37,040 nt of DNA from positions 1 to 37,040 of the forward strand of contig JBEKBO010000036.1 in assembly GCA_050015355.1 (NCBI GenBank), written 5' to 3'. The notes under the pieces were generated by a model. That model had not been told where the DNA came from. It ran no database searches and saw only the letters and a list, made by a program, of their open reading frames with translations. A program made the translations under genes and the position numbers. Each line of letters opens with the position of its first letter. The first letter of the stretch is position 1. This DNA comes from CAWBRT01 sp050015355 (GTDB lineage Bacteria; Acidobacteriota; Terriglobia; Terriglobales; Acidobacteriaceae). Of this stretch, positions 9,015 to 18,481 are shown in pieces.

Positions 9015-10469
9015 CTATTGAGGCTCGCTCACGGGCTCGATCACGCCTTTCATGCGTTCGATCTCCGCCTTGAGGAATGCGTCCACGCCCTTTGCTGCCG
9101 CCCGGCCCTCGGCGATGGCCCAAACGATCAGCGACTGTCCTCTTCGCATGTCGCCTGCGGCGAAAACGCATGGAACCGATGACATGCCATTGGCGTCCGT
9201 GGCCACATTGCCGCGGGAGTCCAGGACCACACCCAGTTGATCGAGCATTCCATTGCGCACAGGCCCCGTGAATCCCATTGCCAACAGGACAAGATCCGCC
9301 TCGATCGTAAACTCGGTTCCGGGCAGCGGTTCGAACTTGGGCGGTGGCCCCACCCGCACGACATGCATAAGCTTCACATTCCCGTACTCGTCGCCCGTGA
9401 ATTTCGTGGTTGCGATTCCCCAGTCGCGAACCCCGCCTTCCTCATGAGAGCTCTCCGTGCGCAACTGCAAAGGCCACAGCGGCCAGGGAGTACTCGGCGA
9501 GCGCGAATCGGGCGGTTTGGGAAGCAACTCTAGTTGCAACACGGAAAGCGCCTTCTGACGATGCGCGGTGCCGACGCAATCGGCGCCGGTGTCGCCTCCG
9601 CCGATCACCACGACGCGCTTGCCGCAGGCCGTTATATCCTGTGCTTCGGTGAGAGGCAAACCATCGCAGCGCCGGTTTTGCGGGATCAGAAAATCAATCG
9701 CATAATGAATGCCCTTGAGTTCCCGCCCGGGAATCGGCAGATCGCGAGGCTGTTCGGCGCCGCCGGCCAGCACCGCCACGTCGTACTCCTTGCGCAAGCT
9801 TTGGATGAGGATGTCTTTGCCGATGTGGGCGTTGGTTACGAACTCGACGCCCTCTTTCGTCATCTGATCCAACCGCCGGTCGATGAGGTGCTTCTCCATT
9901 TTGAAGTGCGGAATGCCGTAGCGCAGCAAGCCGCCGATGCGGTCGGCCTTTTCAAAAACCGTCACCCCATGTCCCGCGCGCCGCAACTGTTGAGCGGCTG
10001 CCAATCCGGCAGGCCCGGAGCCGATCACGCAGACACGTTTGCCGGATTCCCTCGGCGGCGGCTCAGGGACGATCCAACCCTCCTCGAAGCCGCGTTCGAC
10101 AATTGCCTTTTCAATTTGCCTGATCGTGACTGGAGGCTCGTTGATGCCGAGAACGCAGGCCGTTTCGCATGGAGCCGGACAAAGCCTGCCGGTGAACTCC
10201 GGGAAATTGTTCGTCGAGTGCAACTGGCGCACCGCCGCCTTCCAGCGGCCGTGGTACACCATGTCATTCCAGTCGGGAATGATGTTGTTCAGCGGGCAAC
10301 CGGTGTGACAAAACGGCACGCCACAGTCCATGCAGCGCGCACCCTGCTGGCGAAGCTTCTCTTCCGGAAACTCCGTATAAATCTCGAACCAATCGTTGAT
10401 GCGCTGCTGCACTGGACGGCGCTGGGGCAGTTCGCGCCCATATTCAATGAAACCGGTAACTTTACCCAT
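9015..10469 (-). CDS. gltD: Glutamate synthase (NADPH), small subunit
   Basis: Flavoprotein electron-input subunit of glutamate synthase: it takes electrons from NADPH to FAD and passes them through iron-sulfur centres to GltB. The 484-residue product begins with the cysteine-rich region CMDCGVPFCHTGCP and CPAPCETAC, which binds 4Fe-4S clusters. An FAD fold follows (VIGSGPAGLAAAQQL near residue 148), then the NADPH fold (VVVIGGGDTGADC near residue 288). The C-terminus ends with AAGDMRRGQSLIVWAIAEGR. The ATG overlaps the gltB stop in ATGGGTAA, so the two subunits are translationally coupled. Confidence 0.97.
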   Translation of the reverse strand: MGKVTGFIEYGRELPQRRPVQQRINDWFEIYTEFPEEKLRQQGARCMDCGVPFCHTGCPLNNIIPDWNDMVYHGRWKAAVRQLHSTNNFPEFTGRLCPAPCETACVLGINEPPVTIRQIEKAIVERGFEEGWIVPEPPPRESGKRVCVIGSGPAGLAAAQQLRRAGHGVTVFEKADRIGGLLRYGIPHFKMEKHLIDRRLDQMTKEGVEFVTNAHIGKDILIQSLRKEYDVAVLAGGAEQPRDLPIPGRELKGIHYAIDFLIPQNRRCDGLPLTEAQDITACGKRVVVIGGGDTGADCVGTAHRQKALSVLQLELLPKPPDSRSPSTPWPLWPLQLRTESSHEEGGVRDWGIATTKFTGDEYGNVKLMHVVRVGPPPKFEPLPGTEFTIEADLVLLAMGFTGPVRNGMLDQLGVVLDSRGNVATDANGMSSVPCVFAAGDMRRGQSLIVWAIAEGRAAAKGVDAFLKAEIERMKGVIEPVSEPQ

Positions 10470-13400
10470 GCTTAACCTGCTTCTCGTCCGAGTACATTAC
10501 GGTAGTCTGCATTTTCTGCATGCGCTCCACACGCGGAACACCGAGCACCCGCTTATATTCATGCGGGAATATCTTGATGAATTGCGGCAAAGTGTCCGCC
10601 CAATGCTCGAGAATCCATTGTGCCCGCGGGCTTTCGGTTGCGATCAGATGACGGTCAATGGCATTGCGCAGCAGCTCTATATCGCGCTCGTCGATCACCG
10701 GTTCCAGATCGACGCCCCCCAGATTGCAGCGTTCCTGCTCGAAGTCGCCGTCTTCATCGAAAACGTAAGCCAACCCTCCCGACATGCCGGCCGCGAAGTT
10801 GCGCCCGCACTTGCCGAGAACGAATACTATTCCGTTGGTCATGTATTCGCAGCCGTGATCTCCCACGCCCTCGACGACGGCCATCGCACCGGAATTGCGC
10901 ACGGCGAAGCGTTCGCCGGCAACCCCGTTGAAGTACGCTTCCCCGCTCGTTGCGCCGTAAAGGGCCACGTTTCCAATCACGATGTTCTGCTCTGGCGCGA
11001 AGGTGGAGTTGCGCGGCGGATAAACCACCAGTTTGCCTCCCGAGAGCCCCTTGCCAACGTAATCGTTGGCATCGCCTTCCAGCGTGAGCGTCACTCCCTT
11101 GGCAAGAAAGGCGCCGAAGCTCTGGCCGGCCGAGCCGGTAAACTCGCATGAGATGGTGTCGTCGGGCAGCCCCTTGGAACCATAACGGCGCGCAATTTCG
11201 CCGCTCAACATAGCGCCTACCGTCCGGTCCACGTTACGGATCGGAAGCTTCACCTGGATCGGCGTGAGCGTCTCCAGAGCCGGCCGCACGCACTCGATCA
11301 GCTTGTGATCGAGAGCCTTCTCCAATCCATGATCCTGCGCCTGCACGCAACGCCGCGCCACGTTCGACCGCGTCGGCGGATCGTAGAAAATGCTCGAAAA
11401 GTCCAAGCCCCGGGCCTTCCAATGCCCCAGAGCCGGTTTCATCTCCAGCATATCGACCCTGCCGATCATCTCGTCCACGGTCCGGAACCCGAGCTGGGCC
11501 ATATACTCGCGCACCTGCTCGGCGATGAAGAAGAAAAAGTTGATCACGTTCTCGGGCTGTCCGCGGAATTTGGCGCGCAGTTTCGGGTCCTGAGTCGCAA
11601 TCCCCACGGGACAGGTATTCAAATGGCACTTGCGCATCATGACGCAACCCATCGTGATCAGCGGCGCGGTGGCGAAACCGTATTCTTCGGCTCCAAGCAA
11701 AGCGGCGATCGTGACATCGCGGCCCGTCTGGAGCTTCCCGTCGGTTTGCACCCGGATGCGGCCACGCAGGTCATTCATGACCAGCACCTGCTGAGTTTCA
11801 GCCAGTCCAAGCTCCCACGGAATGCCTGCATGCTTGATCGAGCTGAGCGGCGACGCACCCGTTCCACCGTTGTCTCCGCTGATGAGCACGACATCCGCAT
11901 GCGCCTTGGCCACGCCGGCAGCGACGGTTCCAACTCCGACTTCGGCCACCAGTTTCACGGAGACCCGTGCCCGCGGATTAGCGTTTTTCAGGTCGTAAAT
12001 GAGCTGCGCAAGATCCTCAATCGAGTAAATGTCATGGTGAGGCGGCGGGGAAATCAAGCCGACGCCGGGAATCGAGTGCCGCACCCGAGCGATCTCGTCG
12101 TTCACCTTGTGTCCGGGCAATTGCCCGCCCTCGCCGGGCTTGGCGCCTTGCGCCATTTTGATCTGCAGCTCGTCGGCGTTAACCAGGTAGTGCACGGTTA
12201 CGCCGAAGCGCCCGGAGGCCACCTGCTTAATGGCGCTGCGCCGGCAATCTCCATTCGCATCGGGCTGGAAGCGGCCCTCTTCTTCGCCGCCTTCGCCGGT
12301 GTTGGACTTTCCGCCGATGCGGTTCATGGCGATGGCGAGAGTTTCGTGAGCTTCTTTGCTGATGGAGCCAAACGACATCGCACCCGTGGTGAAGCGCTTC
12401 ACGATCTCGCTGGCTGGTTCCACCTCTTCCAGCGGGACCGGGTCCTCGCTCTTCCTGATGCCGATCAGTCCGCGCAAGGTACAGAGCTGGCGGCTTTGAT
12501 CGTCGATGAGGTCCGTGTACTCCTTGAACGTCTTGGGGTTTCCTTCTCGAACCGCGTGTTGCAGCTTGGAGATGGTCAGCGGATTGAGGATGTGGTGTTC
12601 GCCGTCGACGCGATAATGATAGCTGCCGCCGACTCTCAGCTCCGGCTCGAAGCTGCCGACCGGGCGAAAAGCGTGTTCGTGCTTCATCCGGGCTTCGCGC
12701 GCCAGCACTTCCAGCCCAACCCCTTCCAGCCGCGAGGCGGTTCCGGTGAAGTATTTAGCGATGAGCCCGCGGTTGAGCCCGATGGCTTCAAACACCTGCG
12801 CGCCGCGATAGCTCTGCAGAGTGGAGATCCCCATCTTGGAGCCGGTCTTGAGCAGGCCCTTGTTGATGGCCTTGACGTAATTGTGCAGCGCGGTATCGGC
12901 GTTCATGCCCTCGGGCAAATCGCGCCGCAGCTCCATATCCTCCAGGGTTTCTATGGCCAGGTAGGGGTTCACGGCGCTTGCGCCGTAGCCGATCAGCAGC
13001 GCAAAGTGCATGACCTCGCGCGGCTCGCCCGACTCGATAATCAACGCCACCTGCGTGCGCAGCTTCTCGCGGACCAGGTGATTGTGGACCGCGGTCAGCG
13101 CCAGCAAGGATGGAATGGGAGCATACTCCTCGTCGACTCCGCGGTCGGAGAGGACGATCAGGCTGTAACCAGACTTGATGGCCAGCGTGGCGCGACGACA
13201 AAGGCCGTCGAGCGATTGCCGTAATCCTTCTTCGCCCCTGTGCACCGGGAACAGCGTCGGCAGAGTCGTCGCTAGCAGATCCCCTTGCGAAAGCCGCCGC
13301 AGTTTCTCGAGGTCGCGATTGGTGAGAATCGGATGCGGCAAGGCCAGCGTATGGCAGTGCTTCGGCGTCTCTTCCAGGATGTTGCTCTCGCACCCGATGA

Positions 13401-15126
13401 AACTAATGAGCGACATCACCATATCTTCCCGGATGGGATCGATAGGGGGATTGGTGACCTGCGCGAACAACTGCCGGAAGTAATTGAACAAACTCTGTGG
13501 ACGATCCGACAAACACGCCAGTGGCGTATCCGTGCCCATCGAACCCACGGGTTCCTGGCCATCCCGCGCCATCGGCAACATGAGCATCTTCAGGTCTTCA
13601 TCGGAGTAGCCGAAGACGCGCTGCCGGCAGAGGATGGTGTCGTGATCCGTCGCCACGGTGCGCGGAGGCTCCGGCAGGTGGTCGAGAGTGACTTGGTTTT
13701 CCCGCAGCCACTCGCCGTAAGGCTGACGGCTGGAAAGGCGGCGTTTGATTTCTTTGTCCGAGACGATGCGCCCCTCAACCAGATCGACCAGGAACATCTT
13801 GCCCGGCTGAAGCCGTCCTTTCTTGACAATGTCTTGCGGTTTGATCGGCAGCACGCCGACTTCCGACGCCATTACGACCATGCCGCCACGGGTTATCACG
13901 TAGCGCGCGGGGCGCAAGCCATTGCGATCCAGAGTCGCGCCGATGACGCGGCCGTCGGTGAAGGTGAGCGCCGCCGGACCGTCCCACGGTTCCATCAGGC
14001 TCGCGTGATACTCGTAAAACGCCCGCTTATCGGGATGCATGTACGGATTGCCCGACCAGGCTTCCGGAACCATCATCGCCATTGCGTGCGGCAGGCTGCG
14101 CCCGGCCTGGAACAGCAGTTCGACGGCATTATCGAAATTCGCCGAGTCGCTGCCCCCGGGGGCAATGATCGGGAATAGTTTCTCCATATCGTCGCCAAAG
14201 AGCGGAGAAGCCAGAAGCGACTGGCGGGCGTACATCCAGTTGACGTTCCCTTTTAGCGTGTTGATTTCGCCGTTGTGCGCGATATAGCGATACGGATGAG
14301 CCAGTTGCCAGGTTGGGAACGTGTTCGTGGAAAACCGCTGGTGGACCAGGCATAGAGCGCTGGCAACGAGCGGGTCCGACAATTCCTTGTAGAACTTGCT
14401 GATCTGGGGCGCCAGCAGCAGTCCCTTATAGATGATGGTGCGGGCCGAGAGCGACGAAACGTAGAAGCTCTGCATCAAGGCGCTGTCGAGGGCCGTGATT
14501 TCCGATTCGGTCCGCTTGCGAATGACGTAGAGCTTGCGCTCCAGCGCGTCTTCGTCCCTAGTCCCGTCGCCCGCCGTTGCAGGCGATGCGTCGGAGGCGT
14601 CGGGGTCCGCTGCGGCAGTCGCGGTTGCGGGTAACGCGGGAACAGCGGCAGCAATGAACACCTGTTCGATATAAGGCCGTGAGGCGCGTGCCACCTGACC
14701 GATCGCATTCGCGTCGATTGGCGTATCGCGCCAGCCCAGAACCTCGAAACCCTCTTCCTGGATCACCCGGTTCATGACCTTGCGACATCGCTCGCGCTGC
14801 TCGTCATTACGTGGAAAAAAGACCATACCCACCCCGTAGGAGCCGGGTTCGGGCAATGAGAAATGGAGGCGCTCGGCTTCGCGGGCAAAGAACGCATGCG
14901 GAGTCTGAATGAGGATGCCGGCGCCGTCACCAGTCTCGGGGTCGCAGCCGCAAGCCCCCCGGTGCGTGAGATTGATCAGAACCTCAATCCCCCTCAGGAC
15001 GACGTCGTGAGACTTGTGGCCGTCGATATTCGCCACAAAACCCAGGCCACAGGCGTCGTGTTCATGACTGGGGTGATAGAGCCCCTGTGGGGCTGGTAGT
15101 CCATTCGGCATGTCCGATGTCGTCAC
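10462..15126 (-). CDS. gltB: Glutamate synthase, large subunit
   Basis: Large subunit of GOGAT, which makes two glutamates from glutamine plus 2-oxoglutarate. The 1554-residue product starts with a short propeptide before the class-II glutaminase nucleophile cysteine in HEHDACGLGF (C26). The central domain, the FMN-binding barrel (VSVKLVAEVGVGTVAAGVAKA, ISGDNGGTGASPLSS), the 3Fe-4S cysteines in CVMMRKCHLNTCP and a C-terminal glycine-rich beta-helix domain follow in the usual order. An Ala/Asp/Pro-rich insertion near residues 160-190 looks like a linker peculiar to this lineage. GTG at 15126 is preferred because GGAG lies six bases upstream; ATG at 15111 is the alternative and the frame extends to 15207. 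The gene supplies glutamate in step with the GlnB/GlnD sensors further left. Confidence 0.95.
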   Translation of the reverse strand: MTTSDMPNGLPAPQGLYHPSHEHDACGLGFVANIDGHKSHDVVLRGIEVLINLTHRGACGCDPETGDGAGILIQTPHAFFAREAERLHFSLPEPGSYGVGMVFFPRNDEQRERCRKVMNRVIQEEGFEVLGWRDTPIDANAIGQVARASRPYIEQVFIAAAVPALPATATAAADPDASDASPATAGDGTRDEDALERKLYVIRKRTESEITALDSALMQSFYVSSLSARTIIYKGLLLAPQISKFYKELSDPLVASALCLVHQRFSTNTFPTWQLAHPYRYIAHNGEINTLKGNVNWMYARQSLLASPLFGDDMEKLFPIIAPGGSDSANFDNAVELLFQAGRSLPHAMAMMVPEAWSGNPYMHPDKRAFYEYHASLMEPWDGPAALTFTDGRVIGATLDRNGLRPARYVITRGGMVVMASEVGVLPIKPQDIVKKGRLQPGKMFLVDLVEGRIVSDKEIKRRLSSRQPYGEWLRENQVTLDHLPEPPRTVATDHDTILCRQRVFGYSDEDLKMLMLPMARDGQEPVGSMGTDTPLACLSDRPQSLFNYFRQLFAQVTNPPIDPIREDMVMSLISFIGCESNILEETPKHCHTLALPHPILTNRDLEKLRRLSQGDLLATTLPTLFPVHRGEEGLRQSLDGLCRRATLAIKSGYSLIVLSDRGVDEEYAPIPSLLALTAVHNHLVREKLRTQVALIIESGEPREVMHFALLIGYGASAVNPYLAIETLEDMELRRDLPEGMNADTALHNYVKAINKGLLKTGSKMGISTLQSYRGAQVFEAIGLNRGLIAKYFTGTASRLEGVGLEVLAREARMKHEHAFRPVGSFEPELRVGGSYHYRVDGEHHILNPLTISKLQHAVREGNPKTFKEYTDLIDDQSRQLCTLRGLIGIRKSEDPVPLEEVEPASEIVKRFTTGAMSFGSISKEAHETLAIAMNRIGGKSNTGEGGEEEGRFQPDANGDCRRSAIKQVASGRFGVTVHYLVNADELQIKMAQGAKPGEGGQLPGHKVNDEIARVRHSIPGVGLISPPPHHDIYSIEDLAQLIYDLKNANPRARVSVKLVAEVGVGTVAAGVAKAHADVVLISGDNGGTGASPLSSIKHAGIPWELGLAETQQVLVMNDLRGRIRVQTDGKLQTGRDVTIAALLGAEEYGFATAPLITMGCVMMRKCHLNTCPVGIATQDPKLRAKFRGQPENVINFFFFIAEQVREYMAQLGFRTVDEMIGRVDMLEMKPALGHWKARGLDFSSIFYDPPTRSNVARRCVQAQDHGLEKALDHKLIECVRPALETLTPIQVKLPIRNVDRTVGAMLSGEIARRYGSKGLPDDTISCEFTGSAGQSFGAFLAKGVTLTLEGDANDYVGKGLSGGKLVVYPPRNSTFAPEQNIVIGNVALYGATSGEAYFNGVAGERFAVRNSGAMAVVEGVGDHGCEYMTNGIVFVLGKCGRNFAAGMSGGLAYVFDEDGDFEQERCNLGGVDLEPVIDERDIELLRNAIDRHLIATESPRAQWILEHWADTLPQFIKIFPHEYKRVLGVPRVERMQKMQTTVMYSDEKQVKHG

Positions 15127-15471
15127 TTCAATCTCCGGATGTAAGCGGCATTCAGGGGGCGGCAGAAAGGCCGCCAAGGAAAAAACCGCAGGCGTCGCTC
15201 GACACACAAGTCCCTGTGTAATAAACGCTTTATTATCGTTTGCCAGGGGTTTGAAAGTACAATCAAGATTTTCGATAGCACCGATTAAGAAATTTCAGCA
15301 TACCCGTAACCGGGCTTTAACCGAATCGCGGGTTACTCGCCAGTTCCCGGATCAAAACCATGTCCTCACAAACGGCCCGCTGCGTGTATTCTTCTGAGAG
15401 TAGTGCAACTTGCCTGATTGTTCTGGTGGTGAATTCTACCGCCCCGCTGTACCAAGAGAGCGAGGAACGCC
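15127..15471. promoter_or_regulatory. Divergent gltB / LysR-type regulator intergenic region
   Basis: No gene is seen. This must carry the promoters for gltB (leftward) and the regulator (rightward). The stretch from about 15215 to 15310 is distinctly AT-richer than its surroundings. It holds the inverted repeat at 15219-15235. A GATAAT-like hexamer read leftward lies next to that repeat, but no -35 box stands at good spacing. Confidence 0.4.
15219..15235. promoter_or_regulatory. Candidate operator: TAATAAA-CGC-TTTATTA
   Basis: A perfect 7-base AT-rich inverted repeat with a 3-base centre lies about 90 bases upstream of gltB, inside the divergent region shared with a LysR-type gene. Such dyads are the usual binding sites for these regulators, although this one is not an exact T-N11-A box. 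Confidence 0.35.
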
Positions 15472-16371
15472 GTGGATTTCGATCAGCTGATTACGTTCAT
15501 CGAAGTCGCCAAGCTGGGTAGTTTTTCGCGCGCCGGCCAAAAGGTATTTCGCACGCAGTCGGCCGTCAGCGCTCAAATCAGGCAACTCGAGCAGGAGTAT
15601 GGCGAGAAGATTCTCGACCGCCGCGCCAAAACCGTGCGCTTGACTCCCGGCGGTGAAGTCTTGTTCGAGTATGCGCAGCGCTTGTTGATACTTCGAGACG
15701 AGTCGATCCGTGCTGTTGCCGACCAGGGCATTTCGCCTCGCGGAATCTTGGCCATTGGCGCCAATGAGGCCACCTGCCTGTACGTGCTTCCCGAGATGTT
15801 TGCCGAGTACATCAGGCAGTATCCCGAGGTTCAGATCAGCGTCTATCGCAATTTCAGCCGCAAGATCCTGGAGCGTGTTGAGGACGGCGCGGTCGATCTG
15901 GGCATCGTAAGCCTGCCGGTAAAGTCTCACAGCATCAAGGTGCATTCCATCTTCCGCGACCAGTTGATGGTCATGGTGAGTTCACGAAATCCGCTCGCCA
16001 AGCAGAAATCCGTCACCGTGGAAGAAGTGGCGAAACAGCCGCTGATTTTTCCCAAGACGGGATACACACGGCAGGCACTCGATAAGCTTTTCCGCCCTTA
16101 TCGAGCAGACTTGCAGATCAAGATGGAATTGCCGAGCGTGGGCATGATCAAGCGGTTCGTCGTCGCCGGCGTTGGCGTGTCTCTCATCAGCGCCAGCTTC
16201 GCCAACGACGAGGTGCGCTCCGGCGAGGCCAAGCTGCTTCCCTTGAAAGACAACGTTTTGTGGCGCTCACTCGGCCTGATTTATCGCTCCGACCGCACCT
16301 TACCGCGCTCCGCACAGGCCTTCATTGAACTCACCAGCCGCTTCGCCAAGAAGAGCACACCCGGGGGCTGA
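15472..16371 (+). CDS. LysR-family transcriptional regulator
   Basis: A 299-residue DNA-binding regulator. The N-terminal winged helix-turn-helix spans residues 1-60 (FSRAGQKVFRTQSAVSAQIRQLE), followed by a linker helix and a periplasmic-binding-like effector domain from about residue 90 to 290. The start is GTG at 15472 with AGGA upstream. It is divergent from gltB, the arrangement of GltC over gltAB in Bacillus, so control of glutamate synthase is a reasonable inference. The effector is unknown. CysB/Cbl-type regulators have a similar layout, but nothing here points to sulfur specifically. Confidence 0.9.
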   Translation: MDFDQLITFIEVAKLGSFSRAGQKVFRTQSAVSAQIRQLEQEYGEKILDRRAKTVRLTPGGEVLFEYAQRLLILRDESIRAVADQGISPRGILAIGANEATCLYVLPEMFAEYIRQYPEVQISVYRNFSRKILERVEDGAVDLGIVSLPVKSHSIKVHSIFRDQLMVMVSSRNPLAKQKSVTVEEVAKQPLIFPKTGYTRQALDKLFRPYRADLQIKMELPSVGMIKRFVVAGVGVSLISASFANDEVRSGEAKLLPLKDNVLWRSLGLIYRSDRTLPRSAQAFIELTSRFAKKSTPGG

Positions 16372-16480
16372 GGCGCCCGCGGGCTGGTGCCGATGTGCTG
16401 ACCCAGATATTGACAGAGTACCACCCGTACAGCATCCTTTCAGTTGAACTCTAGCTTACAACGTCATTGGGAGCAGCCTT

Positions 16481-18481
16481 TTGAGCACCGTTAAAGAACC
16501 GGATTCGGCAACAGCAGCAACCGCCCTCAAACCGGGCTTCATCTATGATCCCGCTGCACAAAAACCCCGCAAAGCTTCCGACGAAGAATACGTTCGTCAG
16601 GAAATGATCAAGACTCTTGTGAGCGAGTATGGTTATCCGCTGGCCGCAATGGCCTCGGAATTCCCGGTCAAAGTGGGATCGGCAACCAAGAAAGTGGATA
16701 TAGCAATTTTCCCTGATGCAGCGAAGCATGTTCAAGAAAATGTGGCACTTATCATCGAGTGCAAGAAGCCGAGAGTTAAAATCACAGACAAACAGGACGG
16801 GGTCGGACAGCTGATTTCCTACACGGCGGTCTGCCCGGCTTGCGAATTTGGCCTATGGACAAACGGCGCAGGGTTTGAACGCCAGGCTGTTCATAAGATC
16901 AGTGCAAAAGAGATCAAGCGCGTAGATTACGATATTCCACGCCACGGAAAGTCTCGTCCGGTAGACAAAGCTCCAATCATAGCCTCGCTAGTTCAGGCTT
17001 CGACGGAAAGCCTGAAATGGCGCTTCAGGAAGTGCCACGACATCATCGCACAGTCCGGCCAGGACAAGATGACTGCGTTTTGGGAGTTCCTGAAAGTCAT
17101 TCAGACGAAGATTGAGGATGAAAAGGAAGAAAAGGAGTACGCGGACTTTTTTGCCACACCTACCGAGACCGAGACACAAGATGGACAAACCCGCGTACGC
17201 AACCGGATCAACAAAACATATAGGCGGCTGGTTGCTCCGAAGTATGGCCAAATCGGATTTCAGGGTGAGCAGGTCAATATCCGTCCCGCTATACTCGCCC
17301 GAATTGTGGCTGAGTTGCAGGATTACTCGCTCTTGAGCACCAGCCCAACAGTGAAGGGCGCGGCATACGAGGAAATCGTTGGGGCCAATCTGCGCGGTGA
17401 CAAAGGCGAGTTCTTTACGCCCCGAGGAGTCGTTGAGGCAGCCGTCGAGATGCTACAGATTGGGCCAGACGATTTCTGCTGCGATCCTGCATGCGGATCT
17501 GGCGGTTTCAGCGTGATGATGTTCTTGGCGGGCCTGAATTCGATCCGTCAGAGGTACTTGAAACGCAAAGGCGATTGGGCAGCAGCAATTCGCGACGAGC
17601 AGCGGAAATTCTCGTCTGGCAGTGTGATCTCCAACGACATCAATCAGAATCTCGCGAACGCCTGCCGGATGAATATGCTTATGAACCATGACGGTTCCGG
17701 GATCGTATTCGATCAAGACATCCTTGAAGCACCCCAAAATTGGACTTGTGAAAACGCAGAAAAGCTGAAAGAGAAGCTGGGGTTGCGTGATGTGCAGCTT
17801 GCTGGGAACAGATTCACCATAGGAAACGTAACGGCCTTGTGCACAAATCCGCCATTCGGGGATAACATCACACGAACCGAACGCCATGTTTTGGATCAGT
17901 ATGATTTGGCTCGTGATCGGGGGTCACAGATTGTTGAAATTCTGTTTATTGAGCGCTGTGTTCAATTGCTAAAACCGGGTAAGGGGCGTGCAGCTATCGT
18001 TGTGCCACAATCCATATTGAATAACCCAGGGCTAAGTTATGTGCGTCGTTGGCTGCTGACGCACACCCGCATCCTGGGCGTTATCGAACTTCCAGTTGAG
18101 ACATTCCTGATGAGTGGAAGAGAGGGTACGGGAACACTAACAGCGCTTCTTGTGGTTGAACGCCGGGAGCTGAACGACGTGGCCGCGATGCTTGGTGGTC
18201 AACCCCTCGATTCATACCCTATCTTCATGGCTTTGGCGCACTGCGTTGGTTACACCAGGCGCGGAAAGACGCTTTACAGGCGAAACAAGGATGGAACAGA
18301 TGTGATTATTGACGTGCCGATTGTAAATAGCACGACCGGCGAGGTTCGCATCACCAAGGAGCGTGTCGTAGCAAACGATCTTCCATCCATTGTTCGTGAA
18401 TACATGCAGTTTAGAGCCAAGGTCAAAAAGGGCCAAGTATACTACGATGGTTCAGAGGGGGTATATCGTGTGTTGCAGTAA
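16481..18481 (+). CDS. Restriction-modification protein: N-terminal HSDR_N-type nuclease domain fused to N6-adenine methyltransferase (HsdM-like)
   Basis: A 666-residue protein with two parts. Residues 30-160 resemble the type I restriction-subunit N-terminal domain, a PD-(D/E)XK nuclease fold: D73 in KVDIAIF and E93-C94-K95 in LIIECKKP form the likely active site. Residues 180-660 are an HsdM-type adenine methyltransferase, with the SAM motif DPACGSGGF at 335-343 and the catalytic NPPF at 456-459. The start is TTG at 16481 with GGGAGCAG upstream. No separate HsdR gene is visible. Nuclease and methyltransferase in one chain plus a separate specificity subunit matches BcgI-like type IIB/IIG systems, which cut and methylate as a complex. 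The domain could alternatively be only a DNA-binding relic. The gene is less GC-rich than its neighbours, which suggests transfer. Confidence 0.85.
   Translation: MSTVKEPDSATAATALKPGFIYDPAAQKPRKASDEEYVRQEMIKTLVSEYGYPLAAMASEFPVKVGSATKKVDIAIFPDAAKHVQENVALIIECKKPRVKITDKQDGVGQLISYTAVCPACEFGLWTNGAGFERQAVHKISAKEIKRVDYDIPRHGKSRPVDKAPIIASLVQASTESLKWRFRKCHDIIAQSGQDKMTAFWEFLKVIQTKIEDEKEEKEYADFFATPTETETQDGQTRVRNRINKTYRRLVAPKYGQIGFQGEQVNIRPAILARIVAELQDYSLLSTSPTVKGAAYEEIVGANLRGDKGEFFTPRGVVEAAVEMLQIGPDDFCCDPACGSGGFSVMMFLAGLNSIRQRYLKRKGDWAAAIRDEQRKFSSGSVISNDINQNLANACRMNMLMNHDGSGIVFDQDILEAPQNWTCENAEKLKEKLGLRDVQLAGNRFTIGNVTALCTNPPFGDNITRTERHVLDQYDLARDRGSQIVEILFIERCVQLLKPGKGRAAIVVPQSILNNPGLSYVRRWLLTHTRILGVIELPVETFLMSGREGTGTLTALLVVERRELNDVAAMLGGQPLDSYPIFMALAHCVGYTRRGKTLYRRNKDGTDVIIDVPIVNSTTGEVRITKERVVANDLPSIVREYMQFRAKVKKGQVYYDGSEGVYRVLQ

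Noticed and set aside
11305..13224. A 639-residue plus-strand frame
   Set aside because: It is the shadow of gltB, caused by GC-rich third positions; no domains are recognisable.
16410..16440. Perfect TTGACA upstream of the restriction-methylation gene
   Set aside because: No acceptable -10 box follows at 16-18 bases (CATCCT region), so I do not call a promoter.
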